From Candidatus Defluviibacillus avedoerensis (GTDB taxonomy: Bacteria; Pseudomonadota; Gammaproteobacteria; Burkholderiales; Burkholderiaceae_C): a stretch of DNA of 64,000 nucleotides. Numbering within the stretch: the first letter of the stretch is position 1; each line of letters begins with the position of its first letter. Below, piece after piece: positions 10,056 through 18,208 of this stretch. The stretch spans positions 372,001 to 436,000 of the forward strand of contig JADJBS010000002.1 of the NCBI GenBank assembly GCA_016703665.1, read 5' to 3'. Position numbers and translations under genes: made by a program. The notes below the pieces were generated by a model. The model worked only from the letters and a program-made list of their open reading frames with translations, did not search any database and was not told where the DNA came from.

Positions 10056-12022
10056 GATGGAAGACCTCCCAGGTGAACGGTAATGTCGGGGCGGGGTTCG
10101 ACGATCTTGAAGCCGCGCTCAAAGCTGTCCAGTACACCCAGAAAACCCATCAGCACCCCCGGCGTACCTTGAACCTGTATGCGGTTTGCGGCCACCGCAT
10201 CGGCAAAGCTCAGTTTTTGCAGCGTGATCTCGTCCAGGGTGGTGCGGCTCATGGTCACCGTGGTATCAGCGCGAGGGCTTTCCTTGTCTGCCACATGCGT
10301 AAGCGTGCTGTTCTGCAGGGTCAGCACATAACGCTGTTCTGTGTCTGTGAAGTGCCAGTTCATCACCCAGTGTTTGCCCTCGGCCCGTGCGCAGTTGACG
10401 CGGATAGCCAGGTAGTCAAAAAACATGTCGAGCGTCAGCGCACGGATCACATCTGGGCTGGCGGGGCCCGCACGTGACATCTTGGGGGGGCCTTTGCGCA
10501 TCTCCAGCGTGCCTTGCAGGTAGGCGTTGCGCCAAGTGGCGGATTCGGCTTGGTAGCCGAGTTGCTCCATGGCATTCGCGCACAGTTCACGGGCGCAAGC
10601 GTTGTCGGGTTCGGCATGGACGACCTGCGAACAGACTTGTGCCACCCAGCGGTATTCGCCTTGTGCAAAGTCTGCCTTCGCACGGGCCAGCACCGCATCG
10701 GCTCCTCCCATGTAGTCCACAGCCTTGCGCGCAGCCGCCACCGGGGGCAGGGCGTCCAGGTTGGCGGGGTTGGCGTCGTACCAGCCCAGGTAGCGCTGGT
10801 AAATGGCCTTCACGTTGTGCTTCAGGCTGCCGTAAAAGCCGTGGGCCGACCAATCCTTTTGCAGCGTGTTGGGCAGCGTCAATACCTCGGCGATTTCGGG
10901 CCCTGTGTAGCCGTGGTTGATCAAACGCATGGTCTGGTCATGCACAAACTTGTACAGGTCACGCTGGCGCTCGAGGTAGGGTTTGAGCTTGTCGCTACCC
11001 CACACCGGCCAGTGGTGCTGGGCGATCAGGATGTCGCTGTGGCTACCGTAGCGTTCCAGTGCCCGCCCCAGGTACCGCGCCCAGGCCAGGCTGTCGCGCA
11101 CCTGCGCGCCGCGCAAGGGCAGCAAGTTGTGAAAGTTGTGACTGGTGATCTCGGTCATGTTCAGCACCCGCAACTGGGGGTGATGAATGATCATCTCGGA
11201 CGGTGCCTCTGCCCCTGGTGTGAGTTCAAACACGCAATCGATGCCGTCAATGCAATGGGTTTCGACCTCGTTCGAAATGACCACCGTGGGCGGAATCAGC
11301 GTCACGCTGCCGCTGGAGGTGGTTTTGCCCAGGCCTGCGTCCACCTGGCCGCGTATGCCTTTGGGCAGCAGCGGGCCAAACTGGTAAAGCGCTCGGCGGG
11401 CCATGGCGTTGCCAGCGGTCACGTTTTCACTGATGGCGTCTTCCATAAAGCCCAGCGGCGCAATGACTTGCACCCGGCCAGCCTGCACGTCGGCTTCGTC
11501 CACCACGCCGCGCACACCGCCAAAGTGGTCGGCGTGGCTGTGCGAATAAATCACCGCCTTCACCTCGCGCCTTGGGCGGTGCGCAAAGTACAGTTCCAGC
11601 GCTGCGCGGGCCACTTCGGTAGAGATCAGCGGGTCGATCAGGATCAGCCCCGTATCACCTTCGATGATCGTCATGTTGGAAATGTCCAGGCCGCGTACCT
11701 GGTACATGCGCTCGCACACCTTGAACAGGCCTGTGACCATGTTGACACGGGCATGCCGCCACAGGCCGGGGTGTACCGAGTCAGGTGCTTCCTCCTCTGC
11801 CAAAAAACCGTAGGTTTTCAGGTTCCAGACAGGAGCGCCGCTGGGCTGGGTGATGGCGAGTGCAGGGATGTCGGCGATAAAGCCCCGGCGAGCGTCGTCG
11901 AATGACTGGGTATCTGCCAGCGGCAGCAGTCGGCGCTGTGTGTGGTTGCAGGCTCGCGTGGCCTCGGTAGCGGGCTGCGCGCCTGCAGGACCCAGACTGG
12001 GCTCTGACTTGGATTCTTGCAT
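10052..12022 (-). CDS. Linear alkyl sulfatase, metallo-beta-lactamase fold
   Basis: SdsA1-like alkylsulfatase (656 aa) hydrolysing sulfate esters of primary or secondary alcohols. The dizinc motif HSHADH is at about residues 161-166. Further family signatures are NVTAGNAM, the Glu/His-bearing NMTEITSHNFHNLLPLRGAQVRD, and QHHWPVWG. The C-terminal third shows the dimerisation region (RYLGWYDANPANL, YMGGADAV) and an SCP2-like domain. Order and length match SdsA1. Unlike secreted SdsA1, no signal peptide is visible at the N-terminus (MQESKSEPS...). It shares a four-base overlap with the downstream Bug gene. Confidence 0.88.
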   Translation of the reverse strand: MQESKSEPSLGPAGAQPATEATRACNHTQRRLLPLADTQSFDDARRGFIADIPALAITQPSGAPVWNLKTYGFLAEEEAPDSVHPGLWRHARVNMVTGLFKVCERMYQVRGLDISNMTIIEGDTGLILIDPLISTEVARAALELYFAHRPRREVKAVIYSHSHADHFGGVRGVVDEADVQAGRVQVIAPLGFMEDAISENVTAGNAMARRALYQFGPLLPKGIRGQVDAGLGKTTSSGSVTLIPPTVVISNEVETHCIDGIDCVFELTPGAEAPSEMIIHHPQLRVLNMTEITSHNFHNLLPLRGAQVRDSLAWARYLGRALERYGSHSDILIAQHHWPVWGSDKLKPYLERQRDLYKFVHDQTMRLINHGYTGPEIAEVLTLPNTLQKDWSAHGFYGSLKHNVKAIYQRYLGWYDANPANLDALPPVAAARKAVDYMGGADAVLARAKADFAQGEYRWVAQVCSQVVHAEPDNACARELCANAMEQLGYQAESATWRNAYLQGTLEMRKGPPKMSRAGPASPDVIRALTLDMFFDYLAIRVNCARAEGKHWVMNWHFTDTEQRYVLTLQNSTLTHVADKESPRADTTVTMSRTTLDEITLQKLSFADAVAANRIQVQGTPGVLMGFLGVLDSFERGFKIVEPRPDITVHLGGLPS

Positions 12023-12079
12023 GGTGTCTCCGGCTCTATTTTGGAATGGCTGTGCACCATGCTAGCGGTTTTGGGTGGA

Positions 12080-12411
12080 TTAGCGCACCGGGTTTTCGAT
12101 GTGGCCGATCCCGTCAATCTCGATGCGAACCACATCACCAGTCTTCAGGTACTTGGGTGGCTTGAAGTCAATTCCCACGCCGACCGATGTACCGGTGGCA
12201 ATGATGTCGCCGGGGTAGAGTGTGATGCCCGCGGAAAGGGTTTCAATCAAGGTGGGGATGTTGAAAATCAGCTCGGTGGTGCGGGCATCCTGGCGTTTCT
12301 CGCCATTTACAAAGCAGCGAACGCCGGTGTTGGCGCCGTCGCATTCGTCTGCGCTGACCAGCCACGGCCCCATGGGGCAGAAGGTGTCAAACGACTTGCC
12401 CATTTGCTCCT
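12080..12411 (-). pseudogene. Fumarylacetoacetate hydrolase family protein, C-terminal fragment
   Basis: Only the C-terminal part of an FAH-family hydratase/hydrolase remains. The similarity begins at GKSFDTFCPMGPWLVSADE and runs through GEKRQDARTTELIFNIPTLI and LYPGDIIATGTSVGVG to a normal end. The family is usually 250-300 aa, so the N-terminal half is lost. The open frame nominally extends upstream to 12526, but those extra residues are translated from the opposite strand of a molybdo-hydroxylase fragment and are not FAH sequence. The breakpoint lies close to 12410. Confidence 0.75.
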
Positions 12412-12414
12412 GGT

Positions 12415-12590
12415 GCGGCGTGCACACCAAACAGAACGGGTGTGCCTGGAATTCTTTGTGGAGGAACTGGCCCGCGCGTCGGGCAAAGACTCTCTGGCCT
12501 TCCGTCAGGCCTTGATGCAGAACCACCCCAAGTACTTGGCCGTGCTGAATGCGATTCAGGTGGCGACGGGCAAGCCGGTGCGGCAGCGGT
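12415..12590 (+). pseudogene. Molybdo-hydroxylase large-subunit fragment (copy 1)
   Basis: Short coding remnant on the plus strand. It reads VCLEFFVEELARASGKDSLA followed by FRQALMQNHPKYLAVLNA, which matches the C-terminal region of xanthine dehydrogenase / isoquinoline 1-oxidoreductase beta-type proteins. There is no start, no rest of the gene, and similarity ends after about TGKPV. A second, longer copy of the same segment lies at 17123-17362 in the same orientation. The two agree closely at nucleotide level from a shared GCGGCGTG onward. Confidence 0.65.
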
Positions 12591-12660
12591 CTTTGCGGGG
12601 ACAGGGATTTACGTTTGCTTGATTTGCTTTGGTTCAGGTGTGCTTGACGGTGTTGGGACG

Positions 12661-12690
12661 CTGGTGTGGCTGCCGCTCTGCGCAGCCCAA
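12661..12690. repeat. Imperfect hairpin repeat, copy 1
   Basis: GGCTGC and GCAGCC arms enclose an eight-base loop, preceded by CTGGTGT and followed by CAA. A second copy at 20687-20716 shares the left 15 bases and the right CGCAGCCCAA, differing mainly in the loop. Neither arm pair is followed by a T-run, so it is not a clear intrinsic terminator. It lies in the roughly 190 bases between the molybdo-hydroxylase fragment and the hemerythrin-like gene, where I see nothing else. Confidence 0.5.
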
Positions 12691-12782
12691 TTGAAACAAT
12701 GTAGCGGTGGCTTAGGGGGAATCGTATTGCTCGAGGAAAACCTGCCGAAATCTAATCTCTTCAGAAACGCGCCAGGTGGACC

Positions 12783-13199
12783 CTAGAAGCTGGGCAGCGT
12801 TGCCAGCGCAGCGCGGTATTTCGTGGCCGAACCCACAATATGCCCCACCCACCAAAGCGACAAAAAGCGCTGCAACTCGGCACGCTCAAAGTTCTCGGTG
12901 GTGATGATCTCGTTGGTAAGGTAGTTGAACTCGTCGCGCTCGTTATGGTGCTCTTCCAAGGCCGGGTAGGCACACAGGGTGAGTTGGGCTTCTTCGGCTG
13001 CAAAGTGCTCTGCAGCAGTGGCCATGTGTGCCTGAAAAGCGCTGTCAAACCTCTGGTTGCTGTCTGAGGTGTTATCGGCAATGGCCGCGTCGATGCAATC
13101 GGCCAGCGCATTGATCTGCACCAGGATGCCTTGGTGCTGCGCGTCCAGCGTGGGGTTGCCCAGGCTAAAGATGGGTTCCCATGAAACTCGGTTGGGCAT
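12783..13199 (-). CDS. Hemerythrin-like protein with incomplete diiron site
   Basis: Bacteriohemerythrin-type four-helix protein (138 aa). The expected ligands H22, H65, E69, H84 and H120 are present in DAQHQG, EHFAAEE, YPALEEHH and WWVGHI. Two positions depart from the family: the second His of the HxxxH pair is R88, and the bridging Asp of HIxxxD is A125. Oxygen-binding hemerythrins keep all of these, so this copy may bind iron differently, bind one iron, or be inactive. It is the last gene of the run that starts with the Fe-S protein at 16825, with a 26-base gap to the preceding gene. Confidence 0.83.
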   Translation of the reverse strand: MPNRVSWEPIFSLGNPTLDAQHQGILVQINALADCIDAAIADNTSDSNQRFDSAFQAHMATAAEHFAAEEAQLTLCAYPALEEHHNERDEFNYLTNEIITTENFERAELQRFLSLWWVGHIVGSATKYRAALATLPSF

Positions 13200-13225
13200 G
13201 GTGTGGATTCGTTAAAGGACAGGGC

Positions 13226-13678
13226 TTAGAAGCCGAGCGATTCGACAACAGCCACCAGGTCGGCAAAGCTGGCGGCGTTGAGCTTGGCCTCCAGCGCGGG
13301 CTTGTCGAGGCCGTCGCACGCAAAGCTGGTCATGCTCACTTCCAGGCCTAGCTCGCGGATTTCCAGCGGCGACATGAAGCCCATGTGGCAGATATGGGCC
13401 AGGCATTGGCGCTCGGGTTCTGACAATGGCAGGCCGTGGTACTTGAGGATTTCGAGGTAGCGCTCAGCCGTGCGGTTGAGCTTGCCGCTGATCTCCAGCG
13501 TATTCTTCTGGCCGTCTGACAGGATCGCCAGTGGCGGCCCAAAGAACACATTGGTTTTGCCCACGTTGCGGGTTTTTTCGGCGGCGGTCAGGGCGGGGGC
13601 AACCCAGGTGGGGTCGCCCCGCTCTGGGCGCGAGGGGAGGGGCGCTTCGCCCGCACCGTTGGTTGGGTCTGTTATCAA
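13226..13678 (-). CDS. Unrecognised soluble protein in the NrfD operon
   Basis: I do not recognise this 150-aa protein. It has no signal peptide or membrane segment. The N-terminal 40 residues are Pro/Gly-rich and likely disordered. The rest looks helical, with AERYLEILKYHGLPLSEPERQC, two Cys-containing turns (CLAHICHMGF and FACDGL) and a leucine-rich end. The start is the TTG overlapping the cytochrome stop (TTGA); no better start is visible, and coupling to the cytochrome is likely. A cytoplasmic accessory role for the membrane electron-transfer complex is inferred from position only. Confidence 0.6.
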   Translation of the reverse strand: MITDPTNGAGEAPLPSRPERGDPTWVAPALTAAEKTRNVGKTNVFFGPPLAILSDGQKNTLEISGKLNRTAERYLEILKYHGLPLSEPERQCLAHICHMGFMSPLEIRELGLEVSMTSFACDGLDKPALEAKLNAASFADLVAVVESLGF

Positions 13679-14491
13679 TGCGCAATGCCGTGCACCAACT
13701 CGTGCTTGGCGTTTTTCATGCCTTTGGGCAACTGGGGTGGCGACTCGGGCGCCAACTGGATGAAGCCACGGTTTCTATTGCCGTCTTGCACGTTGTGGGG
13801 GTTATGGCATTCGGTGCAGGTAAACCAGCGCTTCTTGCCCGTGGTGGCCCATTCGCCAATCCGCTTGCCGTGAATGCCGTCGCGCCAGTCGCGCAGCTTG
13901 TCGCCGTGGCATTTGCCGCAGAGCAGTTGCGGTTGGTCGAAGCTGACCGGGTCGCCAAAGTTGTCCACCAGCTTGTTGCGCTGTGTGGTGTGGGGGCAAT
14001 CCAGGCACCAGATGCGGCCGCGGCCGTGCTGCAGGTTTTGCAGGTCAGGCACCATGGCGGCCATGGTCGGCACGGGGGTAGGTTTCTTGCTGGTGGGCAA
14101 CTTGGGTGGGTTGGCTTTGGCGCCCACGCCGTTGTGACATGCCGTGCCGCACAGGGGCATCAGGGCGAGCTTTTTCGGAGCGCGGCTTGACAAAAGCCTT
14201 GTCGGAATGTGCTTTGGCCACTTCCGGCATATCGCCCATGGGCACAGTGCCGTCCAGTGCATCGCTCCACCAGAGCACTGCGCCTGTCTTGGGCGAGCAC
14301 TTGACATTGGGCAGGCCAGGTTTCAAGTCACGCTGAACCACCTCTGAGGCACCTTTGCGGCTTTCAAAGCAGGTGACTTCTTTAGGTGCCTCTGGCGCCT
14401 CTTTGGGGGCTTCCTGTTGGGCGAACGCGCTTGACATCCATCCACAGCACAAGGCCAGGATCATTGCCGGGATTTTGATTCTTGTGGTCAT
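13675..14491 (-). pseudogene. Multiheme c-type cytochrome, frameshifted
   Basis: Exported cytochrome of about 270 aa split between two frames. The N-terminal part starts at an ATG with GAGG upstream and has a signal peptide (MTTRIKIPAMILALCCGWMS, ending SAFAQ). At a run of five A on the coding strand (14171-14175) the frame breaks after PRSEK. The other frame continues with LALMPLCGTACHNGVG to the end. Removing one A restores a continuous protein. Heme-type motifs are CGTACH (CX3CH), CLDCPH (non-standard), CGKCH and CTECH. Neighbours NrfD and Fe-S protein make it the periplasmic electron partner. It could be real decay, slippage-rescued expression or a sequence error. Confidence 0.72.
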
Positions 14492-14498
14492 GCTTACC

Positions 14499-15731
14499 TC
14501 ACTGTGCTGCTTTGGCGACTTTGATATCGCCCACCAGGATGCCAATGGCGCCCTTGAGCAAAATGGTCAGAACGAAGAAGCCCATCGCCCAGATTCCAAT
14601 GGTCATGACGACTTCAATCAGGGTGGGGTAGTACTCGGTCACTTCACCGATGGGGGTGGGGATGAAACCGGGGACGATCAGGCCCATGCCTTTTTCGATC
14701 CAGATACCGGCAAACGCCAGCACGCAGGCGATGGGCAGCAGCTTGTAGTTGCGGCGCACGCTGGGGGTGAGGAACATCGCAAAGGCCACGAGCATGAACA
14801 CCAGGGAGCTCCAGAACCAGGGCACCAGTTGGGTCAAGCCATGCAGGCCAAACATCAGGTAGTACAGGCCGTTGGCATGCTCGGTGCGGGCATACAGTTC
14901 AACCACGATTTCAGACAGGGTCAGGAACAGCGCCAAGCCCAGACACCAGGTAACGATGGTGGCCAGCAGGTTGATGGCCGAGTCCTGAATCCACATCTTG
15001 GTGCTCTTGCGGATGATCATGAACGCGATGATGATCAGGCAGGGGCCGGCTGCAAACGCCGTGGTAATGAAGCGGATCGGCATCATGCTGTGGTACCACA
15101 TGGGGCGGGCAGGCATGGTGGATATCAAGAACGCTGTGACGGTGTGGATGCTCAGCGCCCAGACGATGGAGATGTACACCAGCGGCATGAAGAACTTGTT
15201 GTTGACTTGCGTGCCGTTGTACTTGTTGTAGAGGTAGTAAAACCCGCAGACAAAGTTGAGCACCAGATAGCCGTTGAGTGCCAACACGTCCCACGCCAGC
15301 ATGGAGCCAGGCATGTTGAAGATGCCGATGATCGGGATCATGTGCCACAGGCGGTCTGGTCGGCCCATGTGGGCAAACACAAAGATCATCACCATGGTGA
15401 CGGTTGCAATGGCCAGCATTTCACCCAGCACGGTCACCTCATGCATGCCCTTGTGGTGGTAGACATAGGCCGGAAACACGATGGTCACCGCCCCTGCGGC
15501 CACGCCCACCAGAAACACCAGGTTGGCAAAGTACAGACCGTCATGGATCTGGCTGGTCATGCCGGTGACGATCAGGCCTTCGGTGTTTTGCAGGTAAAAG
15601 CCATACAGGGCTGCTACGCTGAGCAGCGCCAGCACGCCCATCCAGGCGTAAAACTTGGTACTGCCCTTGACGATATAGCGAACGTAGTCGGTGACGAATG
15701 GAATGAGCTTTTGCACGATACGCCCCCTCAA
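14499..15731 (-). CDS. NrfD/PsrC-family membrane quinone-interacting subunit
   Basis: Polytopic inner-membrane protein (410 aa) of the NrfD/PsrC family that exchanges electrons with the quinone pool. About ten hydrophobic segments are visible, for example MGVLALLSVAALYGFYL, VFLVGVAAGAVTIVFPAY and VLALNGYLVLNFVCGFYYLY. The start overlaps the upstream Fe-S stop as TTGA; the TTG or the nearby GTG (codon 6) must serve, as no ATG exists near the N-terminus. It ends just before the cytochrome gene. Resembles DsrP/HybB-like subunits; the partner reductase is not encoded nearby. Confidence 0.85.
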   Translation of the reverse strand: MRGRIVQKLIPFVTDYVRYIVKGSTKFYAWMGVLALLSVAALYGFYLQNTEGLIVTGMTSQIHDGLYFANLVFLVGVAAGAVTIVFPAYVYHHKGMHEVTVLGEMLAIATVTMVMIFVFAHMGRPDRLWHMIPIIGIFNMPGSMLAWDVLALNGYLVLNFVCGFYYLYNKYNGTQVNNKFFMPLVYISIVWALSIHTVTAFLISTMPARPMWYHSMMPIRFITTAFAAGPCLIIIAFMIIRKSTKMWIQDSAINLLATIVTWCLGLALFLTLSEIVVELYARTEHANGLYYLMFGLHGLTQLVPWFWSSLVFMLVAFAMFLTPSVRRNYKLLPIACVLAFAGIWIEKGMGLIVPGFIPTPIGEVTEYYPTLIEVVMTIGIWAMGFFVLTILLKGAIGILVGDIKVAKAAQ

Positions 15732-16825
15732 TCGTAAAAGTAGAAGAACTTGGGAAAGGTGTTCAGCTCAGCTTTGAGGCGGAACACGTTTTTGCGCGCC
15801 AGGATCTTGCTGACTTCGCTTTCCGGGTCCAACAGGTTGCCAAACTTGCGTGCGCCCACGGGGCAGACTTCCACACAGGCGGGGTAACGGCCCTGGCGCG
15901 TGCGCTGCAGGCACCAATGGCACTTTTCGACCACACCGCGCATGCGGGGGCGGTTGCCCAGGTAATGGGTGACCGGGTTCATTTCTTCTTTGGGCAGCAC
16001 GGGCGTTGTCAAGTTGATGCGACGTGCCCAGTAGGGGCAAGCGCCCATGCACATGCGGCAGCCAATGCACCAGTTGTAGTCAATCACCACCGGGCCGTCG
16101 GCCTCGCGGTAGGTGGTGCGCACGGGGCAGACCTTGACGCACGGGGGTTTCTCGCACTGCATGCAGGCAATCGGCATGTAGGTGGAATCCTTTTCGGGCA
16201 CGGCATCGGGCTCGTAGTGGTATTGGCCTTCCAATACCTGACCGGCTGGGGTGTAAGCATTGCCGCCTACCTGGATGCCCAGGCCTTCGGGGTAGCCATG
16301 GTCCATCTTGTCTTTGGAGAACTCACCGCGCTCCATCTTGAGCACCTGAATCCACTCAATGCGCTCGCCGGGTTTCTCGCCGCGTGACTGGTTGTTTTCT
16401 GTCACGCAGGCCTTGACGCAACGTCGGCAGCCAATGCACTTGCGGATGTTCAGGGCGTAGCCCATCAGCACGCCGGGCAGCGCCTCGGTGGTATCTACGG
16501 TAACGGGCTTGTGGTATTGCGCGGTGTAGCGCTTTTCGAGACGGGTGCGGGCCTCTGCTTTCTCAGCCTCCGTCATCAGGCGGTAATTGCCCTGAAAGTG
16601 CTCGGACCATTCGATGTTGGCCTTGGTATCGTCCGTTTGCGTCATCAAGGCGGCCGCACCCATCAGAGACGACATGCTCAACATACCACCGGCAACCAGG
16701 AAGTTGCGGCGGGAGTTGGACGCGCTTGCGTCGACGGTTGCGATGGGTTCGGGTTGTGCGGAGCAGGCGCACGGCCCTTGCGGGCAGGCATCTGCGGATG
16801 GTTTTTGTTCAGCGGTCACAAGCAT
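15728..16825 (-). CDS. Tat-exported four-cluster ferredoxin-type subunit
   Basis: Periplasmic electron-transfer protein (365 aa) of the DsrO/NrfC/HybA type. A Tat motif SRRNFLVAGG precedes a hydrophobic stretch and an Ala-rich site. Four cysteine groups follow: CIGCRRCVKAC, CMQCEKPPCVKVCP, CIGCRMCMGACP and CHWCLQRTRQGRYPACVEVCP, the last in the long-spaced form seen in this family. The ATG at 16825 is preferred; a TTG 15 codons upstream also opens the frame. It is the first gene of an operon with NrfD, cytochrome, an unknown protein and a hemerythrin. No molybdopterin or other catalytic subunit is present. Confidence 0.85.
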   Translation of the reverse strand: MLVTAEQKPSADACPQGPCACSAQPEPIATVDASASNSRRNFLVAGGMLSMSSLMGAAALMTQTDDTKANIEWSEHFQGNYRLMTEAEKAEARTRLEKRYTAQYHKPVTVDTTEALPGVLMGYALNIRKCIGCRRCVKACVTENNQSRGEKPGERIEWIQVLKMERGEFSKDKMDHGYPEGLGIQVGGNAYTPAGQVLEGQYHYEPDAVPEKDSTYMPIACMQCEKPPCVKVCPVRTTYREADGPVVIDYNWCIGCRMCMGACPYWARRINLTTPVLPKEEMNPVTHYLGNRPRMRGVVEKCHWCLQRTRQGRYPACVEVCPVGARKFGNLLDPESEVSKILARKNVFRLKAELNTFPKFFYFYD

Positions 16826-17122
16826 TCTCCAGGTCAGGTCAACAATGTCGAGTTGGACGCGCGTAGCCAACTCAACTCGTGACTTGTGATCGTGAGAACA
16901 CTCCCTCTGCCGTCACTTGACTGGATCAGTCTTGATTTCTTCTTGACGGAAATCTTGTGTCGACGGCGAGGTCAAGCAGCGTTGACCAAGCAATTTCCCG
17001 CCATTGATGGTAGGGACTCAGGGTAAACCCACATTGATATGGGTCAAGTCTGCCGAGGATGTCCCTCAAGTTGTGATGCCAAGGGCATACGCTGAAAAGA
17101 TGGCGGCGCGAAATATCCGGGA

Positions 17123-17362
17123 GCGGCGTGAACACCAACCAGAACGGTGTGTACCTGGAATGCTTTATGGAGGAGTTGGCCCGTGCGTCGGGCAAGGATT
17201 CTCTGGCCTTCCGTCAAGCGCTGATGCAGAACCACCCCAGGCATCTGGCAGTGCTGAACGCCACCGCTGAGAAGGGCGACTGGGGCAAGCCCCTGCCACC
17301 GGGCGTGCACCGTGGCATTGCGCAGTTCATGGGCTACGCCTCCTCGAATTCCTGGTCCACTC
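17123..17362 (+). pseudogene. Molybdo-hydroxylase large-subunit fragment (copy 2)
   Basis: Remnant of an isoquinoline 1-oxidoreductase beta / xanthine dehydrogenase-type subunit. It reads NQNGVYLECFMEELARASGK, continues with the same QNHPxxLAVLNA segment as copy 1, then DWGKPLPPGVHRGIAQFMGY. The family protein is about 700-750 aa, so this is a small C-terminal piece. It ends at the left edge of the IS3-type element, which may have interrupted it. No small-subunit (2Fe-2S) gene is present. Confidence 0.68.
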
Positions 17363-18208
17363 AGAAGTAGAGGTTGGGGAATTTTGTCACACGGTACTCG
17401 ACCGGCGGAACTGACCCCAATGCTTCATGGGGCCGGTGATTGTTGTAGCGATGCAGCCAGTCCGCCGTCATCTCCCTGACCTCCTGCAAGGAATCGAAGA
17501 CATAGCAGTCCAGCACCTCCGTGCGGTAGGTCCGGTTGAATCGTTCCACATAGGCATTCTGGGTCGGCTTTCCTGGCTGAATATGGTTCAAGGCAATCCC
17601 TTTGGATTTGGCCCAGTCGGCCAGTGCATGGGCAATGAACTCCGGCCCGTTGTCCATGCGAATGGACAACGGAGCCCCACGTACTTCGACCAGCTCGTTC
17701 AAGGCCCGGATAACCCTGGCTGCTGGCAGGCTCGTATCAATCTCGATGCGCAGCGCCTCCCGGTTGAATTCATCAATGACGTTGAAGGTGCGGAACTTGC
17801 GCCCTGACCACAGCGCATCGGACATGAAGTCACAGCTCCAGCCCTGATTGGGCGTTGCCTCGCTTGCAGTGGCTGGCGAATACGCGCAGGCAGGCGCTTC
17901 TTGCCCCGCCTGGGCAGGTTCAGGTTGAGCTGACAGTACACCCGCCACAGCACGGTCTTGCCCCAGGGCTGGTTCTGATGACGGGCGCTGGCATACAGCA
18001 GGCCAAAGCCATGCCGTGGATTGGTGGCCATGTAGGTCTGCATGAACTGGAAGACCCCGGCGTCGTCAGGCTGTCTGTGGCAGTAGCGCAGTGTGGCGCG
18101 GGCGATGCCGCTGGCCACGCAGGTTTTGCGCTGGCTCATTCCATGGTCAGTCATGAGCGTTGCACCACATCCGTCCGACGCGCCGGGGTCAGAGCTTTCG
18201 GTCGACAA
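17361..18208 (-). pseudogene. IS3-family transposase OrfB, frameshifted
   Basis: DDE transposase. The N-terminal half (SQRKTCVASGIARATLRYCH ... RRGKKRLPARIRQPL) and the catalytic half (NQGWSCDFMSDALWSGRKFR ... IRMDNGPEFIAHALADW ... PTQNAYVERFNRTYRTEVLD) lie in different frames. The break is near 17845-17860 and is explained by loss of one base. The catalytic acidic residues are otherwise kept. This break is inside OrfB, distinct from the normal programmed shift between OrfA and OrfB, so the copy is probably inactive. Confidence 0.78.

Noticed and set aside
10514..11905. 463-codon open frame on the plus strand
   Set aside because: Exact antisense of the alkyl-sulfatase gene; His/Val/Gln-rich shadow typical of high-GC DNA with no domain or ribosome site.
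12080..12526. Full-length reading of the FAH frame as a normal small gene
   Set aside because: The first 40 residues are antisense to the molybdo-hydroxylase fragment, and FAH homology begins only near 12411.
14355..15737. 460-codon plus-strand open frame
   Set aside because: Antisense of the NrfD gene; composition (His/Asp/Gln-rich) is that of a shadow frame.
17004..17270. 88-codon plus-strand open frame before the IS3 element
   Set aside because: Different frame from the molybdo-hydroxylase fragment and no recognisable protein; a chance frame.
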